Of a stretch of 64,000 nt of DNA, positions 7,694 to 17,391 are shown piece by piece (within the stretch, counting starts at the first letter, position 1; each line of letters opens with the position of its first letter). The DNA comes from Imperialibacter roseus (GTDB lineage Bacteria > Bacteroidota > Bacteroidia > Cytophagales > Cyclobacteriaceae). Location: NCBI RefSeq assembly GCF_032999765.1, contig NZ_CP136051.1, positions 5,164,501 through 5,228,500 on the forward strand. The letters are read 5' to 3'. The position numbers were made by a program, and so were the translations under genes. The notes beneath the pieces were generated by a model. It ran no database searches. It saw only the letters and a program-made list of their open reading frames with translations, and had not been told where the DNA came from.

Positions 7694-8194
7694 TTAGTAG
7701 TCAACTTTCATTCCGTGGTAGTATTCCTGGGTCGAATAATCCTTTCGCAGCGGATGGCCCTGCCAGTCGGTAGGCAAAAGAATGCGGCGCAAATCGGGAT
7801 GACCGTCGAACTTGATTCCCACTAAATCAAAAGCTTCCCGCTCATGCCACTCTGCCGTTTTCCAAACGTCGCTGACCGTAGGGATCATTGGCAGCTCCGC
7901 TCCATCCTCGTTTCTGGCAACAATTGCCCTCAGGAGTAATTGAAAATTGTAAGGAATAGAATACAGGTTATAATTGACCTCGATTGTGCTGGCCTCCATG
8001 CCATTATCAATGGCAGTGACGCAGGAGAGCGAATCAAAATAGGTTTGCTCGTTGTCCCGTAGAAAGAGACAGACATCCTGAAGCTTTTCGGCAGATATAA
8101 CAAGGCCTTTTGGCGTGGCGTTTTCGATGGTTTCCGGCACACATGAGGCACCAAATTCAGATTGCAGAAGGGATTGGATGTCGGTGTGGGTCAT
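7694..8194 (-). CDS. nuoC: NADH-quinone oxidoreductase subunit C
   Basis: Complex I 30-kDa-type subunit of the hydrophilic arm, on the cytoplasmic side. The signature is the stretch TAEWHEREAFDLVGIKFDGH followed by PDLRRILLPTDWQGHPLRKDY near the C-terminus. At 166 residues it is a normal free-standing NuoC. It is spaced 32 bp from nuoB and 39 bp from nuoD, on the same strand, as part of one transcription unit. Confidence 0.96.
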   Translation of the reverse strand: MTHTDIQSLLQSEFGASCVPETIENATPKGLVISAEKLQDVCLFLRDNEQTYFDSLSCVTAIDNGMEASTIEVNYNLYSIPYNFQLLLRAIVARNEDGAELPMIPTVSDVWKTAEWHEREAFDLVGIKFDGHPDLRRILLPTDWQGHPLRKDYSTQEYYHGMKVDY

Positions 8195-8226
8195 TTCTGT
8201 TCTTTATATAGGACTCATTGCCTCGG

Positions 8227-8763
8227 TTAAGCCTGCGCTGCTTTCTCAGCTTTTTTCGCCATCAGTCTTTCAAGTGCCGCAGGAGCCATCAAGCTTTCAC
8301 CTCTTATTTTTTCCTGAAGTTTCAATATGCCACCAATCAATGCTTCTGGCCTTGGGGGGCACCCGGGCACGTAAACGTCCACTGGAATGATGCGATCGAC
8401 CCCTTTTACTACATGGTAGCCATGCTCCCAGTAAGGCCCGCCGCAGTTGGAGCATGAGCCCATTGAAATTACATAGCGTGGCTCAGCCATTTGCTCGTAC
8501 AAGCGTCGCACTCTGTCGGCCATTTTAAAGGTAACAGTGCCCGCCACTATCATCACATCGGATTGCCGTGGGGAAGGTCTTGGAAAAACTCCGAGTCTGT
8601 CGAGGTCGTAGTTGGAGGCCATGGAGCCCATCATTTCGATGGCACAGCATGCCAGCCCAAACCCCATAGGCCAAATGGATGAAAGCCTGGCCCAGTTGAT
8701 CAGGTCATCCACTCTGGTGATAATCACTCCGCCTTGCCCTAACTGTTGGTCTAGTAGTCCCAT
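8227..8763 (-). CDS. nuoB: NADH-quinone oxidoreductase subunit B
   Basis: Carries the N2 [4Fe-4S] cluster of complex I next to the quinone site. Cluster ligands are visible: the adjacent Cys-Cys in [12 protein letters not shown], the Cys of [13 protein letters not shown] and the Cys of [13 protein letters not shown]. The 178-residue length is typical. Its ATG overlaps the nuoA stop by one base (TAATG), so translation is coupled. The C-terminal Ala/Lys-rich tail is not conserved in the family. Confidence 0.97.
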   Translation of the reverse strand: MGLLDQQLGQGGVIITRVDDLINWARLSSIWPMGFGLACCAIEMMGSMASNYDLDRLGVFPRPSPRQSDVMIVAGTVTFKMADRVRRLYEQMAEPRYVISMGSCSNCGGPYWEHGYHVVKGVDRIIPVDVYVPGCPPRPEALIGGILKLQEKIRGESLMAPAALERLMAKKAEKAAQA

Positions 8764-9275
8764 TACACTGTCTCCTCCTTTATCACCCGAGTCACCGACC
8801 GGGCTTCTTTGACTGTTTTGCTCACTGCATCATATAGTTCGTTCGGTACTTTTGAATCCATCCGGGTAGCTTCCACAACTGGCCTCTCCCACTCGAGGTA
8901 TCCCTTGGCCCAGGCGAACACAAGCCCAAGTGCCAGTATCAAAACGAAGATCGTCATTTCTCCTAGCGCAAACCAGCCCCATAGTCCACCAGTAGCGTCG
9001 ACGAGTTCTTTTTGCCCAAAAACGGTTGCCCATGGGAAAAGAAAGACCAGTTCTACTTCGAACAAAAGAAAAATAAGTGCAACTATATAGAATCGGACAT
9101 TGAATTTGCCCCAGGCACTCGTCGATGGATCCTCGCCACATTCGTAGGTGGTAAGCTTTTCCACATTGGGCCTATTGGGCCTGACCAGCATAGCAAAGCC
9201 CACGGAAAGTAACACGAAGACGAAGCCTCCGATAATGAATAAAAGTATGGTGCCAAATCCTGAAAGCTCGGGCAT
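8763..9275 (-). CDS. nuoA: NADH-quinone oxidoreductase subunit A
   Basis: Small membrane subunit of complex I. Three hydrophobic spans are visible (about residues 9-31, 61-83 and 96-118), with the family loop motif [22 protein letters not shown] between the first and second. At 170 residues it has a C-terminal cytoplasmic extension relative to the usual 120-147. It is the first gene of the nuoABCD cluster; the 157 bp upstream separate it from the LON-domain gene and contain a GC-rich hairpin but no clear promoter. Confidence 0.95.
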   Translation of the reverse strand: MPELSGFGTILLFIIGGFVFVLLSVGFAMLVRPNRPNVEKLTTYECGEDPSTSAWGKFNVRFYIVALIFLLFEVELVFLFPWATVFGQKELVDATGGLWGWFALGEMTIFVLILALGLVFAWAKGYLEWERPVVEATRMDSKVPNELYDAVSKTVKEARSVTRVIKEETV

Positions 9276-9390
9276 AGAGGTCTTTTTATGCTAAAGTAAC
9301 TGATGCAGACCAATGATGCACTAAAATAATGGATTGAACTGGTCGGAAAATCTTCGTTCCCATTGGCGTGTGCAGGTAATTAGCCGAGGT

Positions 9391-9406
9391 GCCTGCCGTC
9401 GCAGGC
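9391..9406. repeat. GC-rich hairpin between the LON-domain gene and nuoA
   Basis: GCCTGC-CGTC-GCAGGC forms a perfect 6-bp stem with a 4-base loop. On the minus strand, the coding direction, no T-run follows, so it is not a standard terminator. It could be a REP-like interspersed palindrome or an mRNA-stability hairpin protecting the nuo transcript. Confidence 0.35.
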
Positions 9407-9432
9407 GTGACGTTCCTTTTTAAAGTTATTCT

Positions 9433-10065
9433 CTAGAAATCGAGAGCGTCGAGGTGTTTGAAATGACCGTTCTGGCGAATGCGGTCTTTGGCCTGCTCCA
9501 TTTGCTTAACAATCGGGATTGTTAGCTTCAGGTAGTTAATAAGGAACTCCTGCCTCTTCTTCTCAGACGTGGTCTTCAGCAGCTCGTATTCCTGCTCTTT
9601 GCTCAGGCCTATCTTGTGAGCAATGGCATAGGTGAGCATTTTTTGGTCAAATTTCACAAGCCCTTCCATCCCCAGCCATTCAAAAAGGTCGTTGGCCAGC
9701 TTAAACAGTTCTTCCTGTAAAACCACGTCGCCGTCGTGGTCGGCCTTTATCATTTCCACCGTGCCCCCGGCATACAATTTGCCTGGCCACGGGCTTACAA
9801 AGTCGAGGACTTTGAAAATACCCATACCAACGGTTCGCACATCCATCCTCCCATCATCGTACGTTTTCTCCAGCTTCACAATTCTCACCTCAGTTCCATA
9901 TTCGATTTTGCTGAGTACGTAAGAGGGCACGCCAAAAGTAGTGTTGTTATTGACGCACTCCGTGATAAGCTGCCTGTACCTTGGCTCAAAAATGTGCAGG
10001 TTCAGCTCCTCGCCGGGGTAGGCAACCAGGTTGAGTGGAAATAATGGAAGTTCCTTTTCGATCAT
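9433..10065 (-). CDS. LON peptidase substrate-binding (LAN) domain protein
   Basis: A 210-residue stand-alone version of the N-terminal domain of Lon protease, without the AAA+ or peptidase parts. It opens LPLFPLNLVAYPGEELNLHIFEPRYRQLI, the domain's characteristic start, and continues with GTEVRIVKLEKTYDDGRMDVRTVG. Such proteins are widespread; they may bind unfolded proteins or act in cofactor or redox homeostasis, but no reaction is established. It lies upstream of nuoABCD on the same strand, separated by 157 bp, so co-transcription is uncertain. Start ATG at 10063-10065. Confidence 0.85.
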   Translation of the reverse strand: MIEKELPLFPLNLVAYPGEELNLHIFEPRYRQLITECVNNNTTFGVPSYVLSKIEYGTEVRIVKLEKTYDDGRMDVRTVGMGIFKVLDFVSPWPGKLYAGGTVEMIKADHDGDVVLQEELFKLANDLFEWLGMEGLVKFDQKMLTYAIAHKIGLSKEQEYELLKTTSEKKRQEFLINYLKLTIPIVKQMEQAKDRIRQNGHFKHLDALDF

Positions 10066-10193
10066 CTCAGTTGGTAGAATGCGTCAACATACAAAAGGGT
10101 TCACAAAATAAAAAACTCAGTAACATACGCCGGTTTTTATATAACCGTTAGAAAAGCATTCTGTTATCTCAACACAGACCGTCGTTGCCAGTT

Positions 10194-10234
10194 AAAACAA
10201 AAAGTCAGGATCATCAACCTTAGATAATCCTGAC
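10194..10234 (-). terminator. Intrinsic terminator of icd
   Basis: On the minus strand, arms GTCAGGATTATC and GATGATCCTGAC (10234-10223 and 10215-10204) pair over 12 bp with one wobble around a 7-base loop, followed by TTTTTGTTTT. It lies about 45 bp past the icd stop. Confidence 0.85.
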
Positions 10235-10280
10235 ATCTTTATGAATTTTGTTACCAGCTAACCAGCAACCCAATATTCAA

Positions 10281-12819
<2,539 letters not shown>

Positions 12820-14724
12820 TTACCAGCCACCGCCGCCGCCGCCGCCGCCGCCGCCACCCGACGAGCCACCTCCCCCACTGCCTGAACTACTTCCAGGCGC
12901 AGTGGATGAACTGCTAATGTTGGAGGTCAAACTCGAGCTGATGCTGCTACTAAATGTGCTGCTACTGAAGTGTCTCATTGAGGCATTGTGATACCAAATT
13001 GGGTGATAATCCATGCCATCGTTCGACGTGGCTTTCAGGTAAGACTCAAAATGCTCGCCCCACTCGTTTTCCACACCAAGAGCAATGGAAAAAGGAAGTA
13101 GTTTTTCGAAAAACTCCAACGCTGACCCTTTGCTTTGGAGCCGGTTGAACCTGTCCTCTTCCGCTGTTTTCATAAACAAACGTAACCCCTCCAGCTGATC
13201 CATCACCTTTCGGCCTTCCACAGTGGGAGCCTTAATGAGGTAAATAAACATGCCGTTGGCAAGGATAAATCCAAACACAATGGCTACGACGGATAAGTCC
13301 ATGAGAGAAGCGTACACCAGATACATGTAACCTCCGAGCAGGGGTAACGTGAAAATGAGCAGCGCAATAAAGACTCCAAGGCCGTATTTCCTTTCCAAAT
13401 AAGTCATTAGCGAACTAATGGTGCCTGCAACGAGGCCAATAATTGGGAGGTTGAGAATCGGCAATATAAAAATGAGAAATCCGGTTTCGTACTTCCCCCA
13501 TGGAACAAGTGCCAGCATGCCAACAATGGTAATCAGGAATGCCATAAACATGTAGCTTCTGTTCATTTTGAAGTAGATTCCATCAAGCTCTTTACGAAGG
13601 GCCTTTTCGTGGGCGCTCACGGCACTCCCTATAGCACTATGGTTCGCCTGCTCGAGCACAAGCTCAGTCCGATAGCTGGAAAAAAGCTTATCAAAAAGCT
13701 TTCTTTGTGCCTCCGAAACCAACTTCAAATCGGGATTCATTGTTTTCTTCAGCGTGAATTTTTTGCCGCTATAGTCGATGGTAAGGAGCCCTTTCACCCC
13801 CATGTCGACTATGTCGGCTGCGAGCGCCTTCTGCCCGTACTGCTCATGATAAACAAAATAGCAATCGGCTGGAGAGAAGTTCTTTGGTGGGTCGAAGAGT
13901 GGAATGATTGCACCTTTTGGTGGATCAATACCTACCTTGCGCCAGGCCCTGAACCAGTAGAGAAGCAGCAAGAGTAGCACACAGCCACTAATAGTAGTTG
14001 ACCACTCCTCCATCCACAGGTAAAATGCTTTGAGCGGGCGGGCGGGCTCCGTGACTATTCCTTTTGGCCAGGCAACAGCTATGGTTAAGTTTTCGTAAGC
14101 CTGAAACGGGCGGGTCGTGGTAAAGGTGATTTGATTGCCCTCCTCGGTCACCTCGAAGTCCTTGCCATCCTCGCCTTCGAAACCGGTATAGCCACTGTAT
14201 TGAGTAATGTCCGCACCAGGCGGTAAATGGATAGTAGCTGAAACTTTTCCCATGGGAAAAATCCAGCCATTGCCATTGATGTTGTAGTAGAGTTCATCAT
14301 AACCGTCGAAAAAACCCAACTGATTTTCCGACCGGTATTTAATGGTGTAAGTATATTCGCCTGGCTCAAGAAACACATTTTCCTGACCTATATAAACCAC
14401 TTCCCCATTTCTGCTGCCTTCAGTGTGGTAAGGCTCTCTCTCCCCATCTTTCAGCACTTCTAATACTTCGAAGCCAACAGACATCGAAAAACCGTCACTA
14501 TCTGTGTATTCTGTTGGATACGCCCGATAGATACCTCTCTTTATATCATTGCCATTCGCATATACCTTGATCGTTTCCACCACATCGATGGAGGCGTCCG
14601 GGTTTATCGTGATGTCACTTTCATAAGAAATAACATGCTCTTCATGCGGCGAAATGATGCTTTCCTGTGCGGCGAGGCCCGAAAAGAACAGGCCGCCAAA
14701 CAATAGCGTTACCAGCTTCTTCAT
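12820..14724 (-). CDS. DUF2207 membrane protein with poly-glycine C-terminus
   Basis: A 634-residue predicted membrane protein of the DUF2207 family, usually found beside LemA. After a signal peptide (residues 1-19), an extracytoplasmic beta-rich domain contains the family features IDVVETIKVYANGNDIKRGIYRAYPT and YNINGNGWIFPMGKVSATIHLP. One TM segment follows near residue 240 and a cluster of three or four near 395-500. The C-terminus is Ser-rich and then (Gly)11-Trp, like the Gly/Ser-rich tails of the TPM and DUF2207 families. The molecular role is unknown. It begins 3 bp after the lemA stop, so the two are one operon. Confidence 0.88.
   Translation of the reverse strand: MKKLVTLLFGGLFFSGLAAQESIISPHEEHVISYESDITINPDASIDVVETIKVYANGNDIKRGIYRAYPTEYTDSDGFSMSVGFEVLEVLKDGEREPYHTEGSRNGEVVYIGQENVFLEPGEYTYTIKYRSENQLGFFDGYDELYYNINGNGWIFPMGKVSATIHLPPGADITQYSGYTGFEGEDGKDFEVTEEGNQITFTTTRPFQAYENLTIAVAWPKGIVTEPARPLKAFYLWMEEWSTTISGCVLLLLLLYWFRAWRKVGIDPPKGAIIPLFDPPKNFSPADCYFVYHEQYGQKALAADIVDMGVKGLLTIDYSGKKFTLKKTMNPDLKLVSEAQRKLFDKLFSSYRTELVLEQANHSAIGSAVSAHEKALRKELDGIYFKMNRSYMFMAFLITIVGMLALVPWGKYETGFLIFILPILNLPIIGLVAGTISSLMTYLERKYGLGVFIALLIFTLPLLGGYMYLVYASLMDLSVVAIVFGFILANGMFIYLIKAPTVEGRKVMDQLEGLRLFMKTAEEDRFNRLQSKGSALEFFEKLLPFSIALGVENEWGEHFESYLKATSNDGMDYHPIWYHNASMRHFSSSTFSSSISSSLTSNISSSSTAPGSSSGSGGGGSSGGGGGGGGGGGW
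12832..12855. repeat. (GCC)8 microsatellite encoding the poly-Gly tail
   Basis: Eight uninterrupted GCC triplets on the plus strand, flanked by ACC and GCC, encode most of an 11-Gly run at the DUF2207 C-terminus. Slippage here would change tail length without breaking the frame. Confidence 0.9.
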
Positions 14725-14727
14725 GGT

Positions 14728-15276
14728 TCAGAATTTTACTTCAGGGGCTTCCCGCTGGGCTTTGTCGAGTTCAAAGTAATCCCGCTTGCTGAACGCAAAA
14801 GATGAGGCAACCAGATTGCTCGGAAACGATTCAATCATGATGTTGAGATCACGGACTACCCCGTTGTAGTATCTCCGTGACAATTGAATGGCATTTTCGA
14901 TCTCGGAAAGCTGCTTTTGAAGGTCTTGAAAATTGGCATTGGCTTTCAGGTCAGGGTAGTTTTCGGACAAGGCAATCAAACGGCCAAGAACGGCACTTAA
15001 TCCCACTTCCGCATTTTCCTGGTCCTTCACTGTGTTGGCAGCGACACCCATGTTGCGCCACTTGATCACGTTTTCTAAGGTTTCTTTTTCATGACTGGCA
15101 TAGCCTTTCACGGTATTTACGAGTGCAGGAATCAGGTCGTACCGCTTTTTAAGCTGCACATCGATGCCGCTCCAGGCCTCTTCGGCCATGTTTTTGTTCT
15201 TAACTAGCCGATTATAAACGCTGATGGTGTAGAGGAAGAGGGCGGCAGCTACCCCCATGATGATGTAAAAAATCAT
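14728..15276 (-). CDS. lemA: LemA family protein
   Basis: A 182-residue protein with an N-terminal membrane span (about residues 2-18) and an alpha-helical bundle exposed to the outside. Family motifs are visible: YNRLVKNKNMAEEAWSGIDVQLKKR, RYDLIPALVNTVKGYASHE, AVLGRLIALSENYPDLKAN and ISRRYYNGVVRDLN-like QLSRRYYNGVVRDLN. LemA proteins are common and conserved, but their function is unresolved; they often accompany TPM, DUF2207 or peptidase genes. Here it is the first gene of a two-gene unit with the DUF2207 protein. Confidence 0.95.
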   Translation of the reverse strand: MIFYIIMGVAAALFLYTISVYNRLVKNKNMAEEAWSGIDVQLKKRYDLIPALVNTVKGYASHEKETLENVIKWRNMGVAANTVKDQENAEVGLSAVLGRLIALSENYPDLKANANFQDLQKQLSEIENAIQLSRRYYNGVVRDLNIMIESFPSNLVASSFAFSKRDYFELDKAQREAPEVKF

Positions 15277-15415
15277 AGATCAGGATTGGTTTTTGATTCA
15301 ATATACATCAAAGAGGAAAGAGAAAAAAGGCAGGAGTATCATCTATGATGAATGTCATGGATGAAGACCAGAGATTGATTACGTTCAACACCTAAAACGA
15401 GGCTTCCTCCCTTCT

Positions 15416-15910
15416 TTAGATGGGAATCTCTATTCCAGCTTCTAACATTCTCTCTCTGAAAGTTGAATATCTTAGAAGAGATATATCAAAGCCTTCCGCT
15501 CTGGTTAACGCCTTTTTGTCATTTGAAAAGAAGACAATATCAGAAAAGGCAAAGCTATCACTCGATTTGGCCTTTTGACATTGGATTATTGCATCAGCCT
15601 CGCCAGCATTCTCGTCATTGCTGCCCACCAAAATCTCTATTTCCTTCTTACTCACTTTGATCGGACACAGCGTAACTACACTAAATTCCTTCATTATCCA
15701 TTTTAGAACTCTGTTTCTTTTCTTATCCCTGCGCTTAATGAGAAACTCGTATCTAACTGTCGCTGGAATCCAAATAGCCGTGTAAGTAATTGCGAGAAAT
15801 GAGATTACTTTCATGAAGCTGTCCTTTCTGCCAGCTTCAATAAGTAATGAAAGATTTACTAAGACGTCATTATCAATTAATAGTATTGATCGATATCTAC
15901 TTATTCCCAT
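15416..15910 (-). CDS. PIN-domain-like putative nuclease
   Basis: A 164-residue protein not matched to a named family. It shows a PIN-like spacing of acidic residues: Asp13/Asp15 in LLIDNDVLVNL, Glu55 in VRYEFLIKR, Glu104/Asp106 in AGEADAIIQ and Asp131 in VFFSNDKKAL. These four positions are those that bind metal in PIN ribonucleases. I start it at the ATG 15908-15910; a longer open frame reaches 16081 but would run through the upstream gene. Its start overlaps the end of the TIR-like gene by 14 bp, so the two are translationally linked. A toxin or defence nuclease is inferred, not shown. Confidence 0.55.
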   Translation of the reverse strand: MGISRYRSILLIDNDVLVNLSLLIEAGRKDSFMKVISFLAITYTAIWIPATVRYEFLIKRRDKKRNRVLKWIMKEFSVVTLCPIKVSKKEIEILVGSNDENAGEADAIIQCQKAKSSDSFAFSDIVFFSNDKKALTRAEGFDISLLRYSTFRERMLEAGIEIPI

Positions 15911-16388
15911 CGTCTGACGAAAGTCCGATAAAGAGAATAACCATTGCCAACAAGGCCAAAAGAACTGCAAAGTCATTCCCGCTTTCACTCTTTGCGCCGT
16001 TTTTTGGCTCCAGTTGCCGAACAGTTTCCTGCACAATATCGGCAAACGTCTTGTTGGTTCCTCCCCCATAGGGCAGAACATTTATTTTCTTTTCAATATC
16101 CTTTGGCAGTACAACATTCGAAGGCAAAATGGCATGGATGTTTTTCGAGCGGCCTAGAAGATACCTTATCTCTTCCTCTGTCCCTTTGTCCAATCCAGTC
16201 TTGTCATGCATTAACAATAAAGCCGTGCTTGACTTGGACAGTTTCTTATATATTGCCTCCGGGTTTCTCCCCAGGTGTTTAGGAACAACATAAATAGTAT
16301 TCTTACCCTGGCTTTGCGCCAATGCTTGAAGCCTGATAGCTAAGTCCGAAGACGAGTAGTCTCCTTCAGGGTATATTATTGATATCAT
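15897..16388 (-). CDS. TIR-like protein with C-terminal membrane anchor
   Basis: A 163-residue protein. Residues 1-125 have the beta-alpha pattern of a TIR or related nucleotide-binding fold: ISIIYPEGDYSSSDLAIRL at the start, a second strand NTIYVVP, the helix-strand EAIYKKLSKSSTALLLMHD and a Glu-rich helix GTEEEIRYLLGR (Glu71-73), where TIR NADases carry their catalytic Glu. A polar linker leads to one hydrophobic span (about 140-156, FAVLLALLAMVILFIGL), making it tail-anchored with the TIR-like part in the cytosol. It starts 19 bp after panB and overlaps the PIN-like gene. The fold assignment is by eye and tentative. Confidence 0.45.
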   Translation of the reverse strand: MISIIYPEGDYSSSDLAIRLQALAQSQGKNTIYVVPKHLGRNPEAIYKKLSKSSTALLLMHDKTGLDKGTEEEIRYLLGRSKNIHAILPSNVVLPKDIEKKINVLPYGGGTNKTFADIVQETVRQLEPKNGAKSESGNDFAVLLALLAMVILFIGLSSDDGNK

Positions 16389-16407
16389 ACTATAAATCTA
16401 ATGAAAA

Positions 16408-17229
16408 TTAATAACTCTCCTCCTGCGTGGGGAAGTCGTTCTTTTTCACATCGTCAATGTAGTTCTCGACAGCAGAGGTCATTACGCTGTCGAGGTCGGC
16501 ATAGCGGCGCAAGAACCTTGGCTGAAATTCCTTGGTGATGCCCAGCATATCGTGCACAACAAGCACCTGACCGTCCACATCAGGCCCGGCGCCTATGCCT
16601 ATGATGGGTATGCTCACAGCCTCGGCTACCTTTTTAGCAAGTTTGGCCGGGATTTTCTCAAGCACTATGGCAAAGCAGCCTGTTTCTTCCAGCAGCTTAG
16701 CATCTTCGATAAGCTTTTGTGCTTCGGCTTCTTCCCTGGCCCTAACGGTATAAGTGCCAAATTTAAAAATAGACTGAGGCGTTAGACCCAGGTGCCCCAT
16801 CACCGGCACGCCTGCGCTCAGCACCCTCACAATGCTTTCCTTGATCTCGCTACCCCCTTCCATCTTTACGCCGTGGCCCCCCGACTCCTTCATGATCCTG
16901 ATCGCCGATCGCAGCGCTTCAGTCGAATTGCCCTGATAGGAACCAAACGGAATGTCGACAATGACCAATGCCCGAACCACCGCCCGAACCACGCTTGTGG
17001 CATGATAAATCATCTGATCCAGTGTAATCGGCAAGGTGGTGTCGTTGCCCGCCATGACATTGGAAGCAGAATCTCCAACAAGAATGACGTCTATCCCTGA
17101 GCCGTCCAATATTTTGGCCATGGAATAGTCATAGGCGGTAAGCATGGCTATTTTCTCCCCCCTGTTCTTCATTTCCTGAAGCTGATGGGTGGTTATCTTC
17201 TTGAGATTCGTGGAACGGGCTGATGGCAT
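16408..17229 (-). CDS. panB: 3-methyl-2-oxobutanoate hydroxymethyltransferase
   Basis: First committed enzyme of pantothenate (and so CoA) synthesis: it transfers a hydroxymethyl group from 5,10-methylene-THF to 2-oxoisovalerate. The 273-residue protein has the family signatures [66 protein letters not shown] and [16 protein letters not shown]. The start ATG at 17227-17229 fits. No other pan genes are nearby. Two unrelated small genes follow at once on the same strand and may be carried on its transcript. Confidence 0.97.
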   Translation of the reverse strand: MPSARSTNLKKITTHQLQEMKNRGEKIAMLTAYDYSMAKILDGSGIDVILVGDSASNVMAGNDTTLPITLDQMIYHATSVVRAVVRALVIVDIPFGSYQGNSTEALRSAIRIMKESGGHGVKMEGGSEIKESIVRVLSAGVPVMGHLGLTPQSIFKFGTYTVRAREEAEAQKLIEDAKLLEETGCFAIVLEKIPAKLAKKVAEAVSIPIIGIGAGPDVDGQVLVVHDMLGITKEFQPRFLRRYADLDSVMTSAVENYIDDVKKNDFPTQEESY

Positions 17230-17328
17230 TTTGCTGATTTTGGGTGAAAATTAAAGAAAAGCCTTCTCGATAAGAAATTTGATTTCCTCTTAACAAAATA
17301 TAGGATGCAAATAGTTTAAAAAAACAAA

Positions 17329-17367
17329 AACCCCAACCAACCTGATAGTGCTCAGGAGGAAGGGGTT
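17329..17367 (-). terminator. Weak terminator of the giant secreted-protein gene
   Basis: Minus-strand AACCCC (17367-17362) pairs with GGGGTT (17334-17329) and is followed by a T-rich run TTTGTTTTTTT. The loop is long (27 bases). It lies about 25 bp past the stop at 17392. Confidence 0.45.
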
Positions 17368-17391
17368 GTTGCCGAAAACTGTTGTTGTGAC

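Noticed and set aside
9391-9406. Terminator for the LON-domain gene
   Set aside because: The stem is good, but no T-run follows in the minus-strand direction.
15911-16081. N-terminal extension of the PIN-like frame to 221 residues
   Set aside because: These codons run antisense-free but within the TIR-like gene in another frame and give a Trp/Phe-rich sequence without PIN features; the ATG at 15908-15910 gives a normal PIN start.
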